Virus record (IMG/VR): IMGVR_UViG_3300023174_002543 | Span: 62,001-126,000 of that record | Source of the DNA: a virus | Direction: 5' to 3' (one strand) | DNA length: 64,000 nucleotides | In this document: positions 1 through 8,345 of the stretch, piece after piece | Layout: each line of letters starts with the position of its first letter | How positions within the stretch are numbered: the stretch's first letter is position 1 | Notes under the pieces: generated by a model | What the model saw: only the letters and a program-made list of their open reading frames with translations | Told to the model about the DNA's origin: nothing | Databases searched by the model: none | Position numbers and translations under genes: made by a program

Positions 1-168
1 GCATATGGCAATAGTCCAAACAGCTTTAAGTTCAAAGAAAAGGGCGAAGCAGCACCAAAAGCAAAACACGGCGATGACGGTCAAAATACTAAGTCTATTG
101 TAGGCGAAGGTAAAAAGTCTGTTAAAAAACCAGTAGCTAAAACTACAACAAAGAAAATTGTTAAGTAA
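1..168 (+). CDS. C-terminal fragment of an unidentified protein upstream of the prohead protease
   Basis: The window opens inside this gene; frame 1 reads 55 codons to a TAA at 166-168. The visible end is hydrophilic and lysine-rich, closing in KPVAKTTTKKIVK, with no recognisable domain. In T4 the genes just before the protease are the portal (20) and the prohead core proteins 67 and 68, so a core protein or the portal tail is the likely identity from position alone. The next gene starts 14 bases downstream, which suggests co-transcription. The basic tail would suit a scaffold or core component, but that is a guess. Confidence 0.6.
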   Translation, partial: AYGNSPNSFKFKEKGEAAPKAKHGDDGQNTKSIVGEGKKSVKKPVAKTTTKKIVK

Positions 169-182
169 GGTAACCTGAGATA

Positions 183-818
183 ATGGCTTTGTATCTTAAG
201 GAAAATTTAACATTCGACCGTGCAAGCATGGTGGTTGAGTCCGTTAAAGAAGACGGTGATAAAAAGAGCCTTTACATGAAAGGCATCTTCATTCAGGGTG
301 GGGTTAAAAACGCTAATGAGCGTGTTTACCCCGTTTCTGAAATTGAAAACGCAGTACAAACATTAAACGAACAAATATCAGAAGGTAATTCAGTTCTTGG
401 TGAAGTGGATCATCCTGATGATTTAAAAATTAACCTAGACCGTGTATCACATATGATTACATCTATGTGGATGGACGGAGCTAATGGTTTCGGTAAATTA
501 AAGATTTTACCAACTCCAATGGGACAACTAGTATCAACTATGTTAGAAAGTGGAGTGAAGTTAGGAGTAAGTTCCAGAGGCAGCGGCAACGTTGATGAAG
601 GATCAGGCAAGGTTAGTGACTTTGAAATAGTCACTGTGGATATTGTCGCACAGCCAAGTGCACCTAATGCATACCCTAAAGCAATTTATGAAGGAATGAT
701 GAACTTACGTCATGGTCATAGAATGTTGGATATTGCAAAAGATGCACAAACTGACAAAAAAGTACAGAAATATTTGAAGGATGAGGTAACTCGTCTTATC
801 AATAATCTGAAGTTATAA
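183..818 (+). CDS. 21: Prohead core protease, T4 gp21 family (peptidase S77-like)
   Basis: This 211-residue protein is the serine protease that cleaves scaffold and capsid proteins during prohead maturation. The family signature is complete: NANERVYP at residues 43-50, the catalytic-type histidine in DHP (H77), the SSRG motif with candidate nucleophiles S130/S131, and DIVAQPSAP around 153-161. Its length is close to T4 gp21 (212 residues). ATG at 183 is the only good start, lying 14 bases after the previous stop with a weak purine-rich leader. The scaffold and capsid genes, its expected substrates, follow directly. The C-terminal 40 residues are charged and helical-looking. The family call is strong; the exact catalytic residues are assigned by motif only. 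Confidence 0.93.
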   Translation: MALYLKENLTFDRASMVVESVKEDGDKKSLYMKGIFIQGGVKNANERVYPVSEIENAVQTLNEQISEGNSVLGEVDHPDDLKINLDRVSHMITSMWMDGANGFGKLKILPTPMGQLVSTMLESGVKLGVSSRGSGNVDEGSGKVSDFEIVTVDIVAQPSAPNAYPKAIYEGMMNLRHGHRMLDIAKDAQTDKKVQKYLKDEVTRLINNLKL

Positions 819-829
819 AGGGGAACAGC

Positions 830-1930
830 ATGTTTGATGCTATCAAACCATTACTTGATACAGGAATCATCAATGAAGAAACCAGCCAAGCTATAAACGA
901 AGCATGGGAATCTAAATTGAATGAGGCTAAGGAACAAGTACGTGCAGAATTGAGAGAAGAATTTGCACAACGTTATGACCACGATAAAAGCATAATGGTA
1001 GAAGCCCTAGATAAAATGGTTACAGAAGGCTTGACAGCAGAAATTGAAGAATTTCAAGCTGAAAAGGCTGCAATGAACGAAGACCGTGTGAAAGCACATC
1101 AAAAACTACGTGAAAACGCAAGTAAATTCAATGAATTCATGGTAACAAAGTTATCAGAAGAAATCAAAGAACTACGTAGTGAGCGTAAACTACAACTAGA
1201 AAGTCAGCAAAAGTTAGAGCAATTTATTGTTCATGCTTTAGCAAGAGAAATTAAAGAATTCTCACAAGACAAACAAGCAGTAGTTGAAGCAAAGGTTAAG
1301 TTAGTTGCAGAAGGACGTAAACAGTTAGAAGCATTGAAAGCAAAATTTGTTGCTGAAAGTGGAAAACGTGTTAACGAATCTGTTGCTAAACATCTAAAAG
1401 GCGAATTAAGCCAATTAAAAGAAGATATTAAGACCGCACGTGAAAACGATTTTGGTCGCCGTATTTTTGAAAGTTTCGCTAGTGAATTCAGTACAACTCA
1501 TTTAAATGAGAAGGCTGATACTCGTAAGTTAATGCAAGCATTAGCTCAAAAGGAAGAACAATTAGCAGAATCCACACAGAAAATAGCCGAAGCTAAGAAA
1601 TTAGTTGAAAGCAAAGAACGTGAAGTTCGTATTATCAAAGAATCTAGTAGCCGTCAAAAAGCTATGGATGAGTTGTTATCTACTCTAAATGAGGAAAAAG
1701 CAACTGTAATGCGTGACTTACTAGAAAGCGTCCAAACACCTCGTCTACAGGCCGCTTTCGATAAGTATTTACCAAGTGTTTTGAATACAATTACAGAAAA
1801 GAAAGAAAGTAAAAAAGCTGTCTTGTCTGAGAGTGTAAAAGAAGTTACTGGTAATAAATCTGCCACAAAACAAGTTGAAGCCGAAGACCGTAATAACGTT
1901 ATCGACCTTAGACGTTTGGCAGGGCTTTAA
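830..1930 (+). CDS. 22: Prohead scaffolding (core) protein, T4 gp22 family
   Basis: The 366-residue protein is almost entirely charged alpha-helix, with long Glu/Lys/Ala/Gln heptad-like stretches from residue 15 to about 330, as expected of the assembly core around which the T4-type prohead forms and which gp21 later degrades. A conserved-looking block at about 205-235 reads FGRRIFESFASEF, and another near 280-325 reads MDELLSTLNEEKATVMRDLL. The C-terminus is IDLRRLAGL. Many Leu/Ile-x-Glu sites could be protease targets. The start at 830 has a strong AAAGGGGAAC ribosome site. It sits between protease and capsid as in T4. Identity is from composition, motifs and order. Confidence 0.88.
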   Translation: MFDAIKPLLDTGIINEETSQAINEAWESKLNEAKEQVRAELREEFAQRYDHDKSIMVEALDKMVTEGLTAEIEEFQAEKAAMNEDRVKAHQKLRENASKFNEFMVTKLSEEIKELRSERKLQLESQQKLEQFIVHALAREIKEFSQDKQAVVEAKVKLVAEGRKQLEALKAKFVAESGKRVNESVAKHLKGELSQLKEDIKTARENDFGRRIFESFASEFSTTHLNEKADTRKLMQALAQKEEQLAESTQKIAEAKKLVESKEREVRIIKESSSRQKAMDELLSTLNEEKATVMRDLLESVQTPRLQAAFDKYLPSVLNTITEKKESKKAVLSESVKEVTGNKSATKQVEAEDRNNVIDLRRLAGL

Positions 1931-1960
1931 TCAAAAAAGACATATTAGGAGAATATAAAA

Positions 1961-3157
1961 ATGTCACAAGTTCTATTAGAAAGCCGTTGGGATGAGACTA
2001 AAGAAGCCCTACTTGAAGGTCTTAAAGGTACTCGCCGCTCAACAATGCAAGTTATTCTTGAGAATACTCGCAAATCACTTCTTGCTGAATCTTCAGCAGG
2101 CACAACAACTGCAGGTAACATCGCTACATTAAACCGTGTGATTCTACCAGTTATCCGTCGTGTAATGCCAACAGTTATCGCTAACGAGTTGGTAGGCGTT
2201 CAGCCAATGACAGGTCCAGTTGGTCAAATCCATACACTACGTGTACGTTATGCAGGTACTTTGAGTGATACTTCAGCTGCCGCAACATCAGTTCAAGCTG
2301 GTGAAGAAGCATTGAGTCCATTCAAAATTGCTCAAGCATACTCTACACAACGTAGTGACAGCAATGCATCAAGCATTTACACTGGTAATAACACTGCTAC
2401 CCTAGAAGGTAACGGTGGTAAGAATATCAGCGTACAAATCTTGAGACAAGCTGTTGAAGCTAAGTCACGTAAGTTACAAGCAAGATGGACATTTGAAGCT
2501 GCTCAAGACGCACAAAGCCAACATGGTATTGACGTTGAAGCAGAAATTATGGCCGCATTAGCACAAGAAATTACTGCTGAAATCGACCAAGAAATTCTAT
2601 TGTCATTAAGCACATTAGCTACACAAGAGTATACATACAATCAAGCAACAGTATCAGGTACTGCTACATTCGTTGGTGACGAACACGCTGCTTTAGCGGT
2701 TCTAATCAACCGTGCTGCAAACTTGATTGCACAACGCACACGTCGTGGTGCTGGTAACTGGGCAGTTGTATCACCTGCAGCATTGACAGTATTGCAATCA
2801 GCAACTACTTCAGCGTTTGCACGTACAACAGAAGGTACATTCGAAGCACCTACAAACACTAAGTTTGTTGGTACATTGAATGGTGCAATGCGTGTTTTCG
2901 TTAACACATATGCTCCAGACACACAAGCTGTTCTAGTTGGTTACAAAGGTTCATCAGAGACAGATGCAGCGGCATTCTATTGCCCATACATCCCATTGAT
3001 GAGTTCTGGTGTTGTTCTAGATCCATCAACATTCGAACCAGTCGTATCATTTATGACACGTTATGGTTATATCGAATTGACAAACACTGCATCATCTTTC
3101 GGTAATGCAGCAGATTACTTGAGCGAAATCGCTGTAAGTAACTTGACATTCTATTAA
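1961..3157 (+). CDS. 23: Major capsid protein, T4 gp23 family (HK97 fold)
   Basis: This is the 398-residue hexamer-forming shell protein. Residues 64-88 carry the typical gp23 segment (RRVMPTVIANELVGVQPMTG), and the C-terminal part has PYIPLMSSGVVLDPSTFEP followed by TRYGYIEL. It is shorter than T4 gp23 (521 residues), as in many T4-like phages outside the enterobacterial group. A candidate gp21 processing site of the Leu-x-Glu type lies at LAE43/S44, which would release a 43-residue propeptide; this is inference. An AGGAG ribosome site precedes the ATG. A strong hairpin terminator follows the stop, so capsid expression is insulated from the fibre genes. No gp24-like vertex gene follows within the window. 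Confidence 0.93.
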   Translation: MSQVLLESRWDETKEALLEGLKGTRRSTMQVILENTRKSLLAESSAGTTTAGNIATLNRVILPVIRRVMPTVIANELVGVQPMTGPVGQIHTLRVRYAGTLSDTSAAATSVQAGEEALSPFKIAQAYSTQRSDSNASSIYTGNNTATLEGNGGKNISVQILRQAVEAKSRKLQARWTFEAAQDAQSQHGIDVEAEIMAALAQEITAEIDQEILLSLSTLATQEYTYNQATVSGTATFVGDEHAALAVLINRAANLIAQRTRRGAGNWAVVSPAALTVLQSATTSAFARTTEGTFEAPTNTKFVGTLNGAMRVFVNTYAPDTQAVLVGYKGSSETDAAAFYCPYIPLMSSGVVLDPSTFEPVVSFMTRYGYIELTNTASSFGNAADYLSEIAVSNLTFY

Positions 3158-3182
3158 TCTAACCTTAGATTACATGAAAATA

Positions 3183-3208
3183 AAAAAGAGCACTTCGGTG
3201 CTCTTTTT
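3183..3208 (+). terminator. Rho-independent terminator after the capsid gene
   Basis: A perfect 11-bp stem pairs AAAAAGAGCAC (3183-3193) with GTGCTCTTTTT (3198-3208) around a stable TTCG tetraloop, and the 3' arm ends in five T residues. It lies 25 bases after the gp23 stop codon and before a late-promoter-like box, so it marks a transcription-unit boundary. Confidence 0.92.
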
Positions 3209-3238
3209 ATTGGGCAATAATTACTATTACATAATAAT

Positions 3239-3246
3239 GATAAATA
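3239..3246 (+). promoter_or_regulatory. Putative T4-type late promoter (GATAAATA)
   Basis: GATAAATA matches the NATAAATA form of the T4-type late promoter (T4 itself uses TATAAATA). It lies just after the capsid terminator and 26 bases before the 3273 ATG, leaving room for a short leader containing CAAGG. The same 8-mer recurs upstream of several other genes at transcription-unit starts here. Confidence 0.6.
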
Positions 3247-3272
3247 CTCAATAGGATATATTCAAGGCAACC

Positions 3273-3983
3273 ATGGCAGCACCAGATCCATTCAATTCAG
3301 TAGGCGGTTATACAGTTGGAATCCCACCGCTACCAATTATTTCAGCTAATGGCAATATAAGTGCGGGTAATATCTCTGCTGATAATCTAACTATTACCTC
3401 TAATGTAACAGTCGGCGGAGATATTCGTGCGACCGGAGACATATATGGAGATACTTTTTATGGTAAGTTCGATGGCGCCATATCAGGAACATTAAATGTT
3501 CCGGGATTGTCTACTCAAATACTTTACAATACAAATGGTAATGCCGATGCTAGCCAAAATTTAACCTTTAATGCATCTACAAATACCCTTACTGTTCTAA
3601 ATGGATCTGTAACAGCTAATTCAATTACATTGGGTACAGGTCAAAATCAATTTAATACATCTTCTGTGTTTCGTTTAACTACATCTAGTACTGCACCTGA
3701 TCAAATATTAAATACAGTAAACGCATCTACAGTTTGTAGTATGGATTATATGATTATAGCAACTGATCCTGTAGCAAGCCGTAGACAAACAAGCAAAATT
3801 ATGGCTACTATATTAAACGGAAATGTTGAATATTATGAATACGGTACAATACAGGTACCTAATACAAGCCCGGGAGTCGCGGATCTTAAAGTGGCATATG
3901 TTGGTGGCAACGTTAATTTAACAGTAACACCTCTAACTAATAGTGTCAACTATAAAATAATGATAACAAGTTATAAAGAATAA
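3273..3983 (+). CDS. Short tail-fibre-like virion protein, class I N-terminus
   Basis: This 236-residue protein starts PFNSVGGYTVG, the same N-terminal pattern as the genes at 3995, 8346 and 12543 (x-F-N-S/V-x-x-G-x-x-V), followed by Asn/Thr/Gly-rich stalk sequence (GNISAGNISADNLTITSNVTV, in part) to about residue 130. An ILYN...ASQNLTF unit near residue 85-100 is a variant of the stalk module seen throughout the locus. The last 100 residues form a distinct globular-looking domain (QILNTVNASTVCSMDYMI...YEYGTIQVPN...KIMITSYKE) related in layout to the C-terminal domains of the 6026 and 10234 proteins; I recall this domain from T4-like aquatic phage fibres. It is the first gene after the late-promoter box. 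Receptor binding is inferred. Confidence 0.75.
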   Translation: MAAPDPFNSVGGYTVGIPPLPIISANGNISAGNISADNLTITSNVTVGGDIRATGDIYGDTFYGKFDGAISGTLNVPGLSTQILYNTNGNADASQNLTFNASTNTLTVLNGSVTANSITLGTGQNQFNTSSVFRLTTSSTAPDQILNTVNASTVCSMDYMIIATDPVASRRQTSKIMATILNGNVEYYEYGTIQVPNTSPGVADLKVAYVGGNVNLTVTPLTNSVNYKIMITSYKE

Positions 3984-3994
3984 GGAAAACAAAA

Positions 3995-6013
3995 ATGGCA
4001 ATAAGAACATTTAATTCAGTGGCAGGTTTCTCAGTAGGTGAAGTACCAGAGACAATTATTACAACGACTGGTAACGTCACTACCGGTAACTTACTAACTG
4101 ACAATTTATATAAAGCAGACGGAGTAACTACATGGAATCTAAACGAAGCAGCAGGCTCTGTTAATCAGATTCAATTTAGTGACGGTAATGATTTAGATGC
4201 AAGCGCAAACTTAACATTTGTCGATGGTGCAAATCCAGTTTTAACTATCACAGGTAATGCTAACGTTACTAACGATTTGATTACATCAACTATTGTTACT
4301 GCCACCGGTGATCTTGTTATTGCTCCTGCAGCAGGTGGTGTTGTTAGTATTGCTGATACAGATGGAGGATCAACTGGTATTCAAGTTGGCACACCTACTG
4401 TAGGTAGTTTAACAAGCAATGCAGTTACTATGACTACTGAAACTAGTGTTACAGATGGCATTGCACAACTAAATGAAATCTTAGGTAAACTAGTTCCAGC
4501 TGCACCTCCTGATTTCCCTGCAAGTCAAACTATTGCAATTCAGAGTTTGTCATCATATCGTATGACTAACTTTACGCAAACTGATAATACTAGCACACAA
4601 GGTCATTCAGTAGCAGGTGGAACTACAGTTAACAAAATACGTAGAGCAAGTTCATATACTACTAACACTATAACAAATGCAGGTCCAGGCAATAACGGTA
4701 GAATTACTGCATATTTAAATGGTGTTGATGCTGGCAACGTGACATTAACTAATGCTCTTACTGGCGCAGGTACATATGGTAATTTAGTAATTACTAACAA
4801 TGTTGATTATAATGCAGTTAGCCCAAGCACACCTGCTGATTTTTGGAGTGTATTTTCAGCGACGGCAACTGGATCAGTAAGCCAAGGTTGGAATGAAGTT
4901 TATATACGTGATTCAGCAACTAATGCTAATACTAACGTAGTTCAATGGTATTATGATGCAAGTAATCCAGGTACACCGGTATTCAGTAGTACTTCAATTA
5001 CTGCACCAGTTAGTCCAACATTAACTTATTCAAGTACAATTCCACATTATGATTCTAGCAATCAATTTACTATTAATTTTAGTGTTAACAAACTAAGCGG
5101 TGATGTATATCCAACAAGCGATACATTTATAACAGGTACTGCAGGTGGCGCATTTAATGCCCCCGCTAGCGTAACATACGCAACGGCAGGTGTTACAACT
5201 CCATTAGCAAGAAATTTACATGTATCTAGTGGAACACAATCAGTAACAACTACTGCAGGTATTATTACTGGATTTGGTTCAAGTTCAGGTAGTCCTTCAG
5301 TAACGGTGAATAATAGTTATAATACTGCAAGTCAATCATTTGCTCCTGGTAAAACTGTACTATACAAGACAGGTACTGGTAGTTTAATGGAAGAAACTTC
5401 TATAACTATTGGTAGTACTATTGGTTCAGGTTCTGGATCAGCATCACGTATTGTTAATCCAGGTAGTGCAGATACACCGGCTATTTCAGCAAGTGCTTCT
5501 TTATTCAACAGTCAAACAGGCACGTTGCAAACATATGATGCAACAATTTCTGCCGGCGTACTAAAAAATGATGTGACTGATTATTCAACTGGATATTTTC
5601 CAGCTGGACCTAATTTAAGCGGTCAAGCTGCATCACAATATTTCACATTTAGATTTATTAGAACTTCTGTGAGTAAGTTTGATATTAAATGGACTGGTAC
5701 ACTTGCCGGATTATGGGTAGCATTACCAGGTAGTGTTATTGATACTAGCTCTACTTTGAACGGTTGGTTAACATTAGCTACTGCATATGCAGGAGCAGGA
5801 CAACCAGGTGCAGGAACTGGAGGTAACGGTAGTAACGGTGCTTCATTGGGTGGTACTGCTCCATTAGGAACGGCACAAACTAATAAGAGAATTACTGCAA
5901 CATTTGGTACTGCAAGTAGTTCAGGATCCGCAACAAATGAAATTTATGTAAGAATTAAATTAAACACTGGTCATTCAATCACGGCTCTATCATTAGAGAC
6001 AGCAAGCAATTAA
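3995..6013 (+). CDS. Fibre-like virion protein with large C-terminal beta domain
   Basis: The protein has 672 residues. The N-terminus TFNSVAGFSVG is class I. Residues 50-75 carry the module QIQFSDGNDLDASANLTF, and the stalk continues to about 160. From about residue 165 to the end is a long non-repetitive Ser/Thr/Gly/Asn-rich region without the usual stalk repeats, containing SSTIPHYDSSNQFTINFSV and LSGDVYPTSDTFITGTAGG (around 345-385). I remember similar text in cyanophage-like fibre proteins but cannot name the domain. The last 60 residues end in EIYVRIKLNTGHSITALSL. The ATG follows TAAGGAAAAC, a good ribosome site, 11 bases after the previous stop. Likely a trimeric fibre with a tip domain; the function is inferred. 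Confidence 0.72.
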   Translation: MAIRTFNSVAGFSVGEVPETIITTTGNVTTGNLLTDNLYKADGVTTWNLNEAAGSVNQIQFSDGNDLDASANLTFVDGANPVLTITGNANVTNDLITSTIVTATGDLVIAPAAGGVVSIADTDGGSTGIQVGTPTVGSLTSNAVTMTTETSVTDGIAQLNEILGKLVPAAPPDFPASQTIAIQSLSSYRMTNFTQTDNTSTQGHSVAGGTTVNKIRRASSYTTNTITNAGPGNNGRITAYLNGVDAGNVTLTNALTGAGTYGNLVITNNVDYNAVSPSTPADFWSVFSATATGSVSQGWNEVYIRDSATNANTNVVQWYYDASNPGTPVFSSTSITAPVSPTLTYSSTIPHYDSSNQFTINFSVNKLSGDVYPTSDTFITGTAGGAFNAPASVTYATAGVTTPLARNLHVSSGTQSVTTTAGIITGFGSSSGSPSVTVNNSYNTASQSFAPGKTVLYKTGTGSLMEETSITIGSTIGSGSGSASRIVNPGSADTPAISASASLFNSQTGTLQTYDATISAGVLKNDVTDYSTGYFPAGPNLSGQAASQYFTFRFIRTSVSKFDIKWTGTLAGLWVALPGSVIDTSSTLNGWLTLATAYAGAGQPGAGTGGNGSNGASLGGTAPLGTAQTNKRITATFGTASSSGSATNEIYVRIKLNTGHSITALSLETASN

Positions 6014-6025
6014 GGATAAAATATT

Positions 6026-8329
6026 ATGGCAATATCAGACGCACAAAAAGTAGACCTGTTATTTAAACAGGCATTCGGTGTAACTAAAACAGATACATCG
6101 ACTAATAAAAGTCCAAGTAATGAAGCTATTGCTAGTCCAGCGATAGTTCGCGGCGATAAAATTTGGAGTCAATCCGATCAGATACCAGGAACAGCGGCGG
6201 TCACTAGTGGAATTGTTGAACTTAAAAAGGTAGAATGTACCATTGATAATACTACTGTTCCTATAGGAGGTATTTACCCTACTTGGAAGACTGCATATAC
6301 TAATTGGATTCCTGTAGAATTTGGTCCTACATATTCTGTAAAAGTTTACGTTAATAATACTGGACAAAGTGCTGATCCTAGCGCAGGTGGTACGCAAATA
6401 TTTGATGCTGGTGTAGGTGGAGTAGGTGAATTTTACTTTAACTATAGCTCAGGCGTACTAAACTTTATTGGTGGCACGATACCTGCAGCATTGACAGGTA
6501 GTAAGAAGATTTATGTAGTTGGTTATAGATATATAGGTAGCGTTGGCTCTGCCGCACTACCATCAAATACTAATATTGGTAACATTAATATTACCGGTAA
6601 TACAATTAGTACTACTGACAATAATGGTAATACTGTTATAAGTGGTAATGGTACAGGTGGTGTAGAAATTGGTGGTACTGGTAATCTATATGCTACTAAC
6701 TTTATCGCTAGCGGTAATGTATATACTGATTCACTATTATATGCAAACGGTCAAGCATGGGACTTGCAAGAAGCAGCCGGTACTGATGGACAAATACAGT
6801 TCAACACCGGTGATAATTTTGCTGCAGATGCAAATTTATCATTCGACAGCGGTAACGCTAATCTAAAGATTATTGGTAATATTAACGTAGGTAGTACTGG
6901 TAATATAAAACTATACGGTAATGGCGCAATTAGTGCAACATCTATTAATGCTAATATAAGCGGTGACGTTGCTAATATTGGTGCTAACCTAAATGTATTG
7001 TACAATTATAATGGTAAGCTATCAAGTAATTCTACATTCCAATACACACCAGGATCAAATGCATTAACAGTTGGTAATAGTGTTACTAGTAACTACTTTA
7101 TTGGTAAATTTGATAGTACATCAAGTAACCAGTCAAATATTACTACATTAGGTAACTTAACAGTATTACAAGTTGGTAATACATCTACTACCGGCATTGT
7201 AAAACTTGACACAAATGGTAATGCTAATGCAGTTAACTTTAATGCATCAGGTGACATCAATGCAGTAAATGCAACATTCACTGGTAACTTAACTGTAACC
7301 GGTACAACTACATTCGTAAACACAACCGTTACTAGTATCAAAGATCCATTATTAACCTTAGGTGGTAATACTGACGGTGGTAATGCTACTTCATATGATG
7401 GTAAAGATAGAGGTTTAGTATTAGATAACTATACGAATGGTGTAACTCCTGGCCCATTAAATCAAGCATTCATTTGGAGAACATCTACTGGTCAATTTGA
7501 AGTTGGTGCAAACGTAGAAGTAACAGATAACGTTGTTGATATAAAACAATATGGAAATATAAAGGCATTAACATTCAAGGGTAATATTGATGCAACTAAT
7601 ATTGCAGGTACTCTTACTACTGCAAGTCAACCAAATATCACTAGTGTTGGTACATTGACCAGTGCAAATATTTCTGGATTGGCTAACGTAAGTCAATTAA
7701 AAGTTGGCGCAGTAATTTATCCCAATGTTGTAGGAACAGATGGTCAATATTTAAGAATAAATGCTACAAGTAATACAGTATATTATAGCAGTTTAGATAC
7801 AAGTAAAGTAGCAAATGGTACTACAGAGATAGAGTTATTAGAAGACAGTGATATAACATTTACAGTCGACGGAATAGCTAATGTTGTCATATTCAACACT
7901 GACGGAGCAAATATTGATGGTAACGCAAATGTATCAGGTAATGTAAATGCAATCGGCTCATTGAATGCGGATAGCGCAAATGTAACAAATGTTGTTATTG
8001 GTAATAGTAGCATTAGGGCCGCTACAGTAACTACTACTACAACATCATTGACTACCTTAGTAGCGTTAGACGCAGGTACATTTAGAGGTGTAGAATTTAT
8101 AATTAAGGGTGAAAATTCAACTGGTGGTAGATACAGTATTGCTACTATATTAGCAGTACACGACGGCGACAATCCGGTTGCAGTAGACTTTACTTCATAT
8201 GGATTAGTTAATTTAGGTGGTCAAACCGGAGTACTTACAGTAACCGGAGACGTAGATACAGTATATTTAAAAGTAACACCTAATAGCAATCAGTCAACTA
8301 TTTGGACAATTCAGTATAGACTAATCTAA
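6026..8329 (+). CDS. Fibre or structural protein with conserved T4-like phage N-terminal domain and stalk repeats
   Basis: The protein has 767 residues. Residues 1-170 form a compact domain beginning MAISDAQKVDLLFKQAFGVT, with RGDKIWSQSDQIP, a WKTAYTNWIPVEFGPTY block and VLNFIGG; I recall this domain at the N-terminus of structural proteins in many marine T4-like phages. Then come the stalk modules: IQFNTGDNFAADANLSF (about 255), the DP...GG..DGKDRG...EF module (about 435-500), one QPNITSVGTL unit and a GTTEIELLEDSDITFTVDG segment (about 595). The C-terminal 110 residues resemble the C-terminal domains of the 3273 and 10234 proteins. The conserved N-terminus is a good candidate for the virion-docking end. 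The role in host contact is inferred. Confidence 0.75.
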   Translation: MAISDAQKVDLLFKQAFGVTKTDTSTNKSPSNEAIASPAIVRGDKIWSQSDQIPGTAAVTSGIVELKKVECTIDNTTVPIGGIYPTWKTAYTNWIPVEFGPTYSVKVYVNNTGQSADPSAGGTQIFDAGVGGVGEFYFNYSSGVLNFIGGTIPAALTGSKKIYVVGYRYIGSVGSAALPSNTNIGNINITGNTISTTDNNGNTVISGNGTGGVEIGGTGNLYATNFIASGNVYTDSLLYANGQAWDLQEAAGTDGQIQFNTGDNFAADANLSFDSGNANLKIIGNINVGSTGNIKLYGNGAISATSINANISGDVANIGANLNVLYNYNGKLSSNSTFQYTPGSNALTVGNSVTSNYFIGKFDSTSSNQSNITTLGNLTVLQVGNTSTTGIVKLDTNGNANAVNFNASGDINAVNATFTGNLTVTGTTTFVNTTVTSIKDPLLTLGGNTDGGNATSYDGKDRGLVLDNYTNGVTPGPLNQAFIWRTSTGQFEVGANVEVTDNVVDIKQYGNIKALTFKGNIDATNIAGTLTTASQPNITSVGTLTSANISGLANVSQLKVGAVIYPNVVGTDGQYLRINATSNTVYYSSLDTSKVANGTTEIELLEDSDITFTVDGIANVVIFNTDGANIDGNANVSGNVNAIGSLNADSANVTNVVIGNSSIRAATVTTTTTSLTTLVALDAGTFRGVEFIIKGENSTGGRYSIATILAVHDGDNPVAVDFTSYGLVNLGGQTGVLTVTGDVDTVYLKVTPNSNQSTIWTIQYRLI

Positions 8330-8345
8330 TCTAATAAGTATATAA

